The notes under the pieces are model-generated. The model was not told the DNA's origin and did no database searches. It was given only the letters and a program-made list of their open reading frames with translations. A stretch of DNA of 48,343 nt. Origin: Actinomortierella ambigua. Lineage: Eukaryota; Mortierellomycota; Mortierellomycetes; Mortierellales; Mortierellaceae. Below, one piece after another: positions 22,066 to 32,378 of this stretch. The number at the start of each line of letters is the position of its first letter. The stretch's first letter is position 1. The position numbers and the translations under genes were made by a program. The stretch is from positions 1 to 48,343 of the forward strand of contig JAAAJB010000249.1 of NCBI GenBank assembly GCA_016098155.1, in the 5' to 3' direction.

Positions 22066-22252
22066 TCAAATGGCTTCTGAGTCTGTGCTGAGATGATGAG
22101 GCAGACTCGTATTGGGCACAGTGCCCTGCACGGGTATGGGGTCCACGTAGTTCAAGATAGGTCGACCAGAATTAATCGCATCGACCGCCTTTTGGGTAAT
22201 TGCGCCTGGCAAATTGAGAACGATTGATCGCAGAGTGTTACCGATGAATCCC

Positions 22253-22297
<45 letters not shown>

Positions 22298-24142
22298 AAG
22301 AGAGAAAGCAAAGAGTGGTCATGGCAGAAAGATGTGTCAATTATGGGCGTACTCGTTTCCAAAAAAATCTGTATCGTTGTCCGTACTTGCATACTTGCAA
22401 AATGTTTCGATCACATTTGCGCCATGACTCTCCTTACCCTCTTGCTGATCAGGCTTGACAACCTGGCAGAGCCTTCGATCGCCTTTTTGGCCGTCGGGAA
22501 ACGGATGGCGTAAAACTTTTCAAACACACGCTCAATGTCTGTGGAAGACTTTGAAGGCATTTCGTGCAGAAGGTTTGCCATACAAATAGCATCGAGAATC
22601 GATTGGTTGGCGCCTGTGAAAATAAAAAGGAAAGCATATCAATGACAGTGGAGACTACTTCTAGTTTCATGATATGATCATGTCGCATGGAGTAAACGAC
22701 CAAAGGTCCTGTACCTTGTCCGGCTGCTGGGACAAGCTTGTGTGCAGCATCCCCAATCAAGCATGTACGGCCAGAGTGCCATGTAATGAATAGTTTATCT
22801 ATCGATAGGACGAAGAGGATATATACCAGAAGGGTCAGACACGAGTACTTGCACATGTAAAGCGTACAAACAAAGGGGACTTTTTTCTCTTACCCTCGAG
22901 CATGACTTTGGAAATGCATTCGGTGTTCTCGATAAGGTTGGCCATAGTTTCACCTAAGGGTGTCAGGAGGGAGTCGATATCCTTGCGGATGTTCTCAATA
23001 GATTCCCCTTCCCAGTCAGAGAAACGGAACGAGTTGTCTTGTTCGTGCAGTTCTGCGTCAAGCAGCTCTCCACATAGGGTCCATCCAATCCTGCCACCTT
23101 TCAGTTTGCGCACATATGCCTAGCAGAGAGCAAATGGATCATGAATAGAAAAGAGGCGATTGTTAAGCTGAAAGAACCCTTCCCCTTGCGATAAGCATGA
23201 AGATGTAGACGCAGAGTGTACTCCTTAGAAGATGGAGAGAAGAAAGTTACAATATATGGCTTCTCGCTTGCAATGATGATGCACATATGGGTTTTGGTTG
23301 CGTTCTTAAGCTCGGGATACACATCGTCTAAGGGCTTGGTGATACCCAAAAGGCCAAACTGATCAAAGCGCAAGGGATCCGTATCCGATTTTGGCAGAGG
23401 ATAGTTCTTCAACGCCAAGTTCTTGTACAGAGACTGACGAACGGCTGAGTAGGCGCCATCTGCGCCAATCAAGATGTCGGCATCAAAATCGGTACCGTCG
23501 GAACAAAAGACTTTGGCACCGTTCTCGTTTTGCAGCGTCCGCAGGATCCGCTTGCCCCACTGAATCTTTTCTGCGGGGACCTTGCTCAATAGCCACCTAA
23601 TCAGCTCTGGGCGAGAAAAGAAGAGAGACATATATCCGTATCTACAACGTTTAAAGGGTATCAAAGTAGAGCGTCGTGAAGAAGTGAGTGACTCAACTTT
23701 CCAGTGCTACGGATGGTAGCCCACCGAGGAGAGGGGTTCCTCACCTTTCTTCATAGTTTGACAGGTCGACGGCTCCAATCTTGGTCATGTCTTGCCTAAA
23801 GCCAGATACAAAGGTACGCAGTCAGTTGATGATGAATGCTTCGACAAGCAAAGTCATGAGGGGGGTGCTCTCCTAAACGGACTCATAAATCTTCCCCAGG
23901 TCATACTTGTAGTAGACACCACTCGTGAAGATGATGCCGAATTCCTGCAGTTCGCTCAGCATACCCAGCTGGTCAAAGACGCGCAAAACTTGGGGAGAGA
24001 GAGCAATGGATGCACCCCATGCTCGGAACTCCTTAGCCTTTTCGAGGATAGTGTACTCGATTCCAGCGCGTTCCAGGAAAATGGCCAAGCTTAAGCCGGC
24101 AATACCCCCACCAACGATGAGGACTTTGAGTGATGTCGCCAT
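22066..24142 (-). CDS. Class A FAD-dependent monooxygenase (array copy A)
   Basis: Seven exons on the minus strand: 24142-23907, 23795-23745, 23641-23251, 23119-22894, 22798-22715, 22613-22438 and 22251-22066, giving 449 aa with all phases closing. The Rossmann motif LIVGGGIAGLSLAIFLERAG (GGGIAG at 11-16) binds FAD. The DG motif is ILIGADGAYSAVR (GADG at 155-158) and the GD motif is CLIGDAAHKLVPAAGQG (GDAAH at 317-321). These three define the PF01494 group A flavoprotein hydroxylases, which use NAD(P)H and O2 to hydroxylate aromatic or other small substrates. Substrate and pathway are unknown; salicylate-hydroxylase-like is only the nearest broad class. A parallel intact copy lies upstream at 25689-27580, and a GA microsatellite abuts the last acceptor. 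The exon 1 donor (GTATGA) was chosen to fit copy C. Confidence 0.88.
22255..22295. repeat. (GA)n microsatellite at a 3' splice site
   Basis: About 41 bp of GA on the plus strand, read as CT on the coding strand of monooxygenase copy A. It runs directly into the TTAG acceptor of its last intron and so supplies the polypyrimidine tract. Confidence 0.85.
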
Positions 24143-24836
24143 AGTGCGAATGAGATTGAGAATGGTGGATGAATGGGAGAAACAGATGAAGATTCCTTCT
24201 GTACCGATACAGTATAAATATCTGAGTAGACGACATGTATGCCCGCTGGTCGTACAAACTCAACCGTTGTAACACACCTTGCTCTCCGTCTCTCAGAAAA
24301 TCAACAGAGGAGAGAGAATCTACAAAATGATGTACTTCTTCAATGCTCAGAACGAAAAGTTGAGGCGAAAAGTACATACATACACTGTGCCTCATGGCAA
24401 CACGCCAAAGACGCCGATCACCTGAGGCTGCCAGAAGCAGAATCCCACTTAAACCGGCAGTATCAACGTCCAGTATTTGCAAGTTTGAATCTGATGTGAT
24501 GTATGTCTTTGAAAGAATTACGCGGGAATAGAGTGCCCGCTGATCATGGCGTCGTTCAGGTTACGCGTGACAATCGGCAGGTTCAATTCAAATACCGCAT
24601 GGCATCGAAACGTTTGTTTGAATACGAGCTCAGGTCAAAGTTTAAACAACATATGTACAGTTGTCTTTCTCCCTCTCCCTTTCCCTCTGCCATCAGGCAA
24701 ACCACTTATCGCATCTCCCATTCCCTCTCATCACTTGGGCGCCAATCAGTTCTCCTAGCCTATGGGTTAGAAGTGGGGCTCGTGGTATTTTGCAGGCATC
24801 ATGTCGAGCTCTTGGGTTGACACTGAGCTTTGCTAA
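24143..24836. other. Intergenic region upstream of monooxygenase copy A
   Basis: About 700 bp between the start of copy A and the decayed copy. It should contain the copy A promoter. No open frame here carries recognisable sequence, and I see no strong TATA box. Confidence 0.4.
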
Positions 24837-25300
24837 CATGGAAGGTTGGCCATGCAAATAGTATCGAGAATGGATTGAATGACGCACAGAAAGCGTTGAA
24901 AACAGAGTTTAGCGTAAGCGCCTAGCATTTCGTGCCACCTAGGACATTCTGTGCCATCAGTCACCTTGACGCGGTACCTTGGCCTGCTACCGAGATGAGT
25001 TTATGAGCGGCACCTCTCATCAAGCATGTGTGAATCGAATACCTAGTGTGAGAGAGCTCTTCTGTTGAGGAAACCACATAGAGTTTCAACATATATATTA
25101 GGTAAAGAATGGTCATCATGGCAGGCAGATAGAAATACGAGCATAGTCTCACTGATAGCGGATGTTTGTGCATCTACTACCGAATGAGGTTAGTTTCTTA
25201 CTGAAAGCACCCTTGCAGATTACTTTCATGACGTTCTCATCCTCGGTGGTGCTTTGGATCCTCTTACCTCAGACTCGCAGAGCGTGTTCCATACCCAGTA
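24837..25300 (-). pseudogene. Decayed FAD monooxygenase relic between the two intact copies
   Basis: Minus-strand fragments match, in order, exons 4, 5 and 6 of the flanking genes. Around 25300-25201, WNTLCESE and a later short piece ending VMKVICKG recall the exon 4 ends (GWTLCGEL and ISKVMLEG). At about 25045-24981, TCLMRGAAHKLISVAGQG recalls TCLIGDAAHKLVPAAGQG, with the GD motif Asp lost. At about 24880-24845, QSILDTICMAN recalls QSILDAICMAN. Most of exon 4, the FAD-binding N-terminus and the last exon are missing, and stops and frame changes intervene. This is a dead third member of the tandem family. The exon 5 and 6 matches are clear; the exon 4 match is weaker. Confidence 0.75.
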
Positions 25301-25688
25301 GTATGAAAAAAAAAACATCGTGAGAGTGTATTAGGAGCCGATTCACACGATAGAAAATAACGAAGGCCTGGCTTCACTCGTTGGGTCGATCACGCGTATA
25401 CTTTTGTATATTGCATTTGGGCTTTCTGGGATTTGGAGTCCAACGCAATGTTAGGGACGTTCTGTATGAACGATGTCATACCCATGTGTGCCCACTACGC
25501 TGTCGGTCTTGTTATAGGAGAGAAATGATCGCATATCACGGCGATCATATAGCTCCCATTAAAAATGAGTGCGGGTGATGAAATCAACCACCTGTAACAC
25601 GGGTGCACCATGAGCCTAAACAGATTTATTCACCCTTGTTGTCCATTCAAGTTCATGTATCCTCTACATAATGTACTGAACGTTCAAA
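25301..25688. other. Intergenic region between relic and monooxygenase copy C
   Basis: About 390 bp downstream of the copy C stop codon. I could not recognise further pieces of the decayed copy here. Nothing else is seen. Confidence 0.35.
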
Positions 25689-27580
25689 CTACAGCGCAAC
25701 TACATTGTCTTTGAGCGAATGAGGTTTGTAGATTGATTTGACCTTCCCTTTGCAGGGAATCGCATCCAGGTAGTACAGAATGGGTCGACCCCCAAACATC
25801 GAGTCCTGGATCTTCTCGGTAATGAACTTGGGCATGTTCAACGCTACTGATCGCATGATATCTGAGAACCATCCCTAAAAAACGCAGGGCATTAACGATG
25901 GAAGAGAAACAGAGCGCTCTAAGTATGCAAACTGTGCGGACTTACACAACAACACCTTCAGTTAGAGTAGCAGAGTAGAGTACCTGGTCCACCATGATCT
26001 TGCTTAACTTGGCCGATCCCTCAACAGCCTTCTTCACCGTTGGATAGCGGATCTCAAAGTACTTTGTAAAGACTTGGTTGATGTCTTCTGTGGAAGTCGG
26101 AGGGAGTTCATGAATGAGATTGGCCAAACAGATAGCGTCCAAGATGGTTTGATTGGCCCCCTAGGTTCCACCCGAAAGAAGCAGGTTAGCTTCATCAGAA
26201 ATACATGCCACATGCCCCGCAGGGCCACTTGAAAAATATGAGAAAGCGCATACTTGGCCTCCTGAAGGATTTAGCTTGTGAGCTGCGTCGCCCATCAAGG
26301 CTATTCTCCCATCGAACCTAAAAACAGATGGGACCAGCGCGAAAGCACACAACTTGAATAAATGAGAAATGTCACATTGTCTTATCACATATGTCGAAGA
26401 TCAAATTGGACGGTCATTCCGGTGCTAATCCTGCTGCATGCTTACCATACAGAGAACAGCTTCTCCTCAATCATGACTCGACTCAAGTTGGTTCCACTGT
26501 GTTCAATCATCTCGCCAATAGTGCCGCCAATTGATACTTTTAGCGAATCAATCTCTTTGCGCAAGCTGTCGATGGTCTCGGAACCCCATTCAGAGAAACG
26601 GAAGCTTTCAGCGTCTTGCACCTGCTCCTCGAGGAAGTGGCCGCGGATAGACCATGCCAGTCTTGAGCCGGTCAACGGGATGGCGGTGATCTGCTCCGCA
26701 CAACATGCATAAATTGATGCTATCAAGTCAGCGAAACCCAAGAAAGACAGGAAGTATGGTGGCATGGAACCTTAAAAGGCGAAAGCGGTACAAACAGCAA
26801 CTCTTACATTGTAGGGGATTTCTTTGTTGGCTAGAGTGATCTCCATGTTAGTGGTGGGCTTGTTCAAGATGGGATACTGGTCACCCATGGGCTTCGTCAC
26901 GCCTAGGATACAGAACTGGTCGAAGCGGAGTGCTTCCGTATCTTCCTTGGGGACAGGAGAGCCTTTCTCCTCGATATTTCGGTACATGGATCTGCGGACG
27001 GCTGAGTATGCGCCATCGGCGCCGATGAGAATGTCACCGTCGTACGATGAGCCATCGGCGCAGTGGACCGTGACACCATCGCTGCTCTGCATAGACGACA
27101 CAATCTTTTTACCCCATTGGACTTTGTGGGCAGGCACGTGCTTGAGTAGAACATCTGCGAGATCGGGGCGTGCAAAGAAAACAGAAGGGTATCCGTATCT
27201 ACAACGATAAAGTAAGTGGACACGCGTTTCATGTGAGTGAGCAAGTCTGTTTAGGCGTCTTTGTTCAACGATGAAAAATAGAAGTAGTACCTTTCCTCAA
27301 AGCCACTTGTATCGACTCCTCCGACCCTCTTCAAATCCTTGTCAAAATAGTGAATGCCCATCAAGCGTTTGCTGACAGCCATCAGATCATCCAGGATACC
27401 AACCTGGTCAAAGACACGAAGTACCTGGCAGGACAGTGAGAGCCCTGACCCGAGGACCCTGACGGAAGGGCTGCCCTCGAGGACTACATAGTCGACATCT
27501 CCTTTCTCTAAGAAGATGGCGAGCGACAGGCCACCGATTCCTGCGCCAGCGATAAGAACTTTAGCTCGCTGATTAGCCAT
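25689..27580 (-). CDS. Class A FAD-dependent monooxygenase (array copy C)
   Basis: Six exons on the minus strand: 27580-27291, 27198-26808, 26690-26446, 26317-26254, 26160-25984 and 25874-25689 (450 aa, all phases close). FAD-binding LIAGAGIGGLSLAIFLEKGD (GAGIGG at 12-17), DG motif ILIGADGAYSAVR (GADG at 156-159) and GD motif ALMGDAAHKLNPSGGQ (GDAAH at 318-322) are all intact, so catalysis is plausible. Length and most intron positions match copy A. However, exon 1 here equals exons 1 and 2 of copy A, so one intron was gained or lost, and one boundary shifted phase (CAA|GTATGC here, CAAG|GTACAG in copy A). The two copies are clearly diverged paralogs rather than a recent duplicate. Substrate unknown. 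Confidence 0.88.
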
Positions 27581-28943
27581 GAGCGAGAATACAATGACGA
27601 TCCGAATGAAAGATTCATCATGCTGGTTACCAAGATTAGGGGCTCACCTTGTGTACCCTTGGGTGCCACAAACTCACCGTGCCTCGATTGTCACAAATCA
27701 AATAGAGTTTTAGGGAAAAGCACGGGGAAAGATCTATTTTCCCTCTACACTGGGGGAGGTTGCATCGAGAAATAAATTTCTGTATAGGCATCTGGAAGTG
27801 GGCACAGCACACTTCACTTTTACGACAAAGTAGAGGAGAAGTGGAGGCTCGTAATCCTAATGACCTTGGCAAAAAGGACTTGGAGCTTTAGCTCGGTGAA
27901 CTGAGCCACGATCGCCAGGCCATCGTGGCACTGCGAATAGCATGCATCGTGACAGGCAATATACATGTTCAAAGTCTAAAATCACTGTGCTTATATGGCA
28001 ACATACTGATCCAAGGTTGATAAATGGTGTGCCACATAGAGCAGGTTGTGTGAGCCCCCAGCTGACACCAGCTTACTGTTTTGTCCCTCGTTGTTCCACA
28101 ACAAGATTATATAATTCCTTTGTCCCCAGCCCTGTACCAGTGCTATCCTCATACTACTTGTGGCTCGTGCCAATCCCCTAAAGCATTAGCCCCCCCCCCA
28201 TCAATGTCGCTACAGCGGTTAAAATGCGTGATGGAACACCCCGATGCTCAGTAGGCCTACATCATGAGGGCGGGATGCTCAAGCTACGATTTGAAGCAAG
28301 AAGCGCTGAGAGGCCGTTGTATCCACTGACCCTTGGCTGCAACGTCGGGTAGCATATCGGCTCCTGTTCCATCGCGGATCAACCAGTCAACTCGCCAGTC
28401 TGCTCTCGTGCACATTCCCACCCTTGAGCTATTTTTTAAATATTGAAACGTCACCATCAGCGAAAGTTTGTCAGCTGGGTGTTAATCTCATTGGTAAGAG
28501 TGGACAGGAAAGGGTGTAGTATTCCTTGATGATCGAAAAAAAGAAGCAGACTACTCGAACAAAGCATCTCACAAGTGTGGTTTTTTTTGCCTTCGCCGCT
28601 TGCTTTATGAATGTCAGCTGGCCCATTTAATGTTTTTAAGGACAAGGCTCGCTACGTCACTGGAATGTATCCAGGTGTGGAAGGTGTCGTTTTGGGCCCT
28701 GATGCTCAGTAATGTCGGTGTTTCTCAATAGTGGGAACGTGCCTGAGATCATGCTCAGCCTTCCTTCTCTCGAGCTCTGCAGCCGAATAGACCCAGGTGA
28801 CCATGTGAAGATCGAACGTTGCCGAGATTGGCCATCTTCATGGTCTCCTATCGAGGAGAAAGCTTCAAAATAGGTCGGGGTTGCATTTAGCGATGGTGGT
28901 GCCAAACAGTGTCTGATCATTTTTGACAGGAAATGGCTATCCA
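27581..28943. other. Gene-poor region upstream of monooxygenase copy C
   Basis: About 1.4 kb with the presumed promoter of copy C at its left end. Short frames on both strands have no recognisable domain. A C run lies near 28190-28199. I see nothing else supportable. Confidence 0.4.
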
Positions 28944-29354
28944 TCAAGGTTGTGAGGTGGCATCAGCAATGCATACGAAATGTCGCTGCGTTAGCATTTT
29001 GGGAAGTGCTTTGATGAGGCAAATCACTTGAGCCTCAGATGTCCACGTCTGCTGTGCCTTGGTGTCTGCAAGAAGGGCGATCATATTGTCTACTTCCCTG
29101 CTGAATTGCTCCTGGTCGAGCAAACAGCACACGTTCCTAGGCACTCCTGTTTCGCCGAAGAAGAGCATTTCTATGAAAACTCATAGCATATTATCCGAAA
29201 GGTATTGACACGTACTATTCGTGTCTTTGAGAGTGCGATGCTCCTGGTATTGCTTCGCGACATGGGTGATTATCATCCAGACATCAGCCCTAGTCGTGTA
29301 GCCTAGAATGCAAACCAGGTGCTGCAAGGAGCAAGTTGTTCCAGGGAACGGCAT
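28944..29354 (-). CDS. Possible small two-exon gene or gene fragment, unknown function
   Basis: From an ATG at 29354 the minus strand reads MPFPGTTCSLQHLVCILGYT and on to a good donor (GTACGT at 29215). After 45 nt and a CATAG acceptor, exon 2 runs 29170-28944, in frame with MLFFGETGVPRNVCCLLDQE. The joined product is 121 aa. The frame also stays open upstream of the ATG, so this could be the 3' end of a larger, decayed gene. I do not recognise the family. A further open frame just downstream (to 28657) may be unrelated. Confidence 0.25.
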
Positions 29355-29585
29355 CCTTGTTTTCGGGTATGTGAGTGTGAATGGCTCCCAGGAGAGCCAG
29401 ACCACGAAAAGAGTGAACGGCTCGTGGACCACTGATGACCTACTCTTCGCACAGCTTTTTCCTGCTCTCACTTACACTCTTTGCTTCGTTCTTCACTTTG
29501 CCACGCTTAGAGACAGGTCCAAACAGTGTCAGGGTTGAGCGTATCACCTATCGCCACCAAATAAAGTTCCGCTCAATGAAGCTCG

Positions 29586-29588
29586 CCC

Positions 29589-29619
<31 letters not shown>
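29586..29619. repeat. C11-T23 homopolymer junction
   Basis: Eleven C followed by twenty-three T on the plus strand, ending 38 bp before the ATG of the second F-box gene. It probably lies in its promoter or 5'UTR. Homopolymer length is also prone to sequencing error. Confidence 0.8.
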
Positions 29620-29657
29620 GGCATTCATGCAACTCATGCACCACTCTCACCCTTACC

Positions 29658-31872
29658 ATGAACCTTCCATCGGAGCTGGTATGCTCTATTGGATCCTTCT
29701 TCGAGACACACGACATGCTTCAGCTATGTCTCGTCAATAAAAACTGGAATAGTCAATGGACACCCTTTCTGTACGCCCATGTCCAGGCCACTGGCACAAT
29801 GCTGGACTCTGAGCTAAGGCGCGACTGGCAGGATTCAAGCGAGCCAGCCGGGCGCTATCATGATTCACCCAACATTGCACCGAGCCTGAGGAAGCGCGCT
29901 CATTTGATCCGCTCGTTCTCCTTCTCAGGATTTGGTTCTCTTGAGTTTGACCGTGTCATGGAATGCTTCTCCAGCCCCGGTCGTAATTCGCGCCTCTTAT
30001 CTAACGCTTTGAACGCCGGGCGGTTGTCGAAAATCGTCTTGACGAGATTTGAGCCAACATCGCACATTATCAACACTCTTCATAATGAGCAGCCCAATCT
30101 CAGGGAAATTGTGCTCCACCCAACAGCCTACCCCAATGACCAATCCTTGACATTTGAAGAGCTATTCGAGGTTGTACCCAAGTGGAGGCTACTCGAGACA
30201 TTTGAATACAACTGTCGCCGACACCATTTCGACACACCTTTTAACAGTATCGTCAAGTTCCTAAGCAAGTGCTCTCACCTCCAGCATTTAGTGCTGCTGT
30301 GCCCGATCATTGTGGGGTTTGAAGATCTCTCCTCCATTGCCGAGGTATCGCCACGACTGGCATAAGCATTGATCAGAATTATTTTTTTATGGTATTTATC
30401 ATGCTACTGACCCCCACTGTCGATTGGTTATCTTCACCATGGATTAGAGTCGACACCATCTTCCACCGCTCGTCACGCTAAAGTTGTCTACCTTCTCATG
30501 GTACCAAATCCAGGAGAAGTCTGGTATCCATCCAGCCCTCAGTCTTTTGCTCCGCCAATTTCCAACACTACAATCACTCAGCATCCATGTACAGTTTTCA
30601 TTTGAGCGAGCAGAGACACCTCCAGATCAGCGATGGGAGTATGCCTTAGCCAACAGCAAGACGCTCAAAAAGGTCGAGATGTTGCCGGATAGAATACGCC
30701 AGAATATGGAGGGCTTGCAAGTGCAACACAGTGCTGCAGTGAACGCCATTTCCACTTCTTTGGCCCAATCGTTGACCTCAATCCGCCTAGAAAGAGCCTT
30801 CCCAAAGACTTCGGACGAGGCGTTTATCGAGCTGTTTACCCAGTGTGTGCATTTGCAGGACTTTTCGCTTCACCAATCCGAGATCTCTGATTCAGCGTTG
30901 GAGGTGCTTGCATCCGTCCAAGAGAGTCTCCAAGCACGTCTGACACATGTCGGCCTACGGTCGCTGTGCCTGCAGTCATGCCGCAATATCTCAGCATCAC
31001 CCTTAGCCCGGATCCTCTTTGGTTGTGCGGGCATCGTGTCGTTGACCATTATAGATAGCTCGCCAGTCGCCCTAGAGCTGTTCACCCAGCCACGTGCGCC
31101 AACCAACATCACAAAATTGCACCCCAATGGAGTGTTGTGGGCATGCAGCAACCGGCTGGAGAGTCTTCACTTGGATATGAATGCAGGCCGGTACAGGGTC
31201 GAGGTAACTCGGAACTCGGATTTCGCCGACCAACATTGCGGTCCACGAGCGGTGTATAGCGATGTCGACGATGACTCAGATGACTCCTACGATGAAGATA
31301 TGGACTTGGGCCCTGCCTATGATCAACGCATCCCTGATGCCTATGCGGTCAATGAGATGGCACTGATCAGACGGCAGTTGGATGCGCTGGTGAAGCTACG
31401 GGTGTTGCGATTGGAGGGCGTGGCCATGACATACGATCTATTGCTGGTTCCTGACCTTGACGGTCAGTTAAGCCATGGCTCCGTCTCATCCTCATCCTCA
31501 TTGTCGTCTTGTGACGAGCGCAGGTCTAGATCTCCAGCCCAAAGTGCCGACGACCTAGATCTTAGTAAGCCCAAGAAGCAGCAGGAGAAGAGCAAGAGTC
31601 TGTTTCGAGTGATCCGGCCCCTTACAACAGGGATTCTATGCTCCGTCCGCATCTTGACCAATATGTACTTCCCTAACCACAGTGGACTCTATCAGCGTGC
31701 CAGCCACCCCACAAACCACGAGATCTCAAAGGAGGTGAATTCCGTCAAGGAGTGGTGGCGCATGCATGCAATGGCCTTGTTCGAAGGCGGCAGCATTGGC
31801 ACCGAGTATCATCCGCAGTACAATAAGGTGGTCTTTCGTGTATATAGTCAGTCAGAACTTTCAAATCATTAA
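29658..31872 (+). CDS. F-box protein with LRR-like C-terminal part
   Basis: Two exons, 29658-30344 and 30448-31872, phase 0 (donor GTATCG, acceptor TTAG), giving 703 aa. The ATG sits in TTACCATGA. The N-terminus MNLPSELVCSIGSFFETHDM and LCLVNKNWNSQWTPFLY is a typical fungal F-box (residues 1-40). Degenerate leucine-rich segments follow (LIRSFSFSGFGSLEF, HLQHLVLLCPIIV, LPPLVTLKLSTFSW, LRSLCLQSCRNISASPLARI). An acidic patch (YSDVDDDSDDSYDEDMD) and a Ser-rich run lie in the C-terminal third. Large families of such F-box/LRR-like proteins are typical of Mortierellaceae. The role as an SCF adaptor is inferred from the F-box; the target is unknown. Confidence 0.85.
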
Positions 31873-32378
31873 CGGTTTGGTAGTGTGCCATGCCACAATT
31901 AATGAGGCCAGGCTACGGTTTTTTGTGTTCATTGTCTTGAAAGAAGTAAAAAAAATAGTGAATGTGAAGATGTCGACATTCCCTGCAGCGTGTGGCCGGG
32001 AAGCGACGATGCCTTACACATTTTTCTGTAAAGAAGAAATGCGATAACAATGCAGTCCGTTCCTGTCCGGAGGATTGCTAACAAGCTCTCCTATTTCCGT
32101 GTCATACACATTTCTGGAGAAAAAAAATGCATGCACCCATGGATTTTATATGGATTTTCACAAACAAAATATATCTAAGCCACGTAAAAAAAATGCTTCA
32201 AGTAAACCTTGGCTGCTCTGCGTTCCAGTGTGTGTTTGTGCACTCCTTCGCCTTGTCATTCACCATTTTCATCACCCTCCCATCTCTCTTTTGTCTCGAG
32301 GCCTCTCTTCCCTGACACCTCCCGGTCCTTTTCCCCTTCCTAAAAACTACACACGGCAAGAGACCGGACACCAATACA
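31873..32378. other. Intergenic region between F-box gene and NOL10
   Basis: About 500 bp containing the F-box gene's 3'UTR and the NOL10 promoter. It is AT-rich at first, then CT-rich near 32270-32340, which probably belongs to the NOL10 5' region. No gene seen. Confidence 0.45.

Noticed and set aside
22255..22295. Regular GA array as a possible CRISPR or structured repeat
   Set aside because: It is a pure dinucleotide microsatellite with no spacers, inside a eukaryotic intron.
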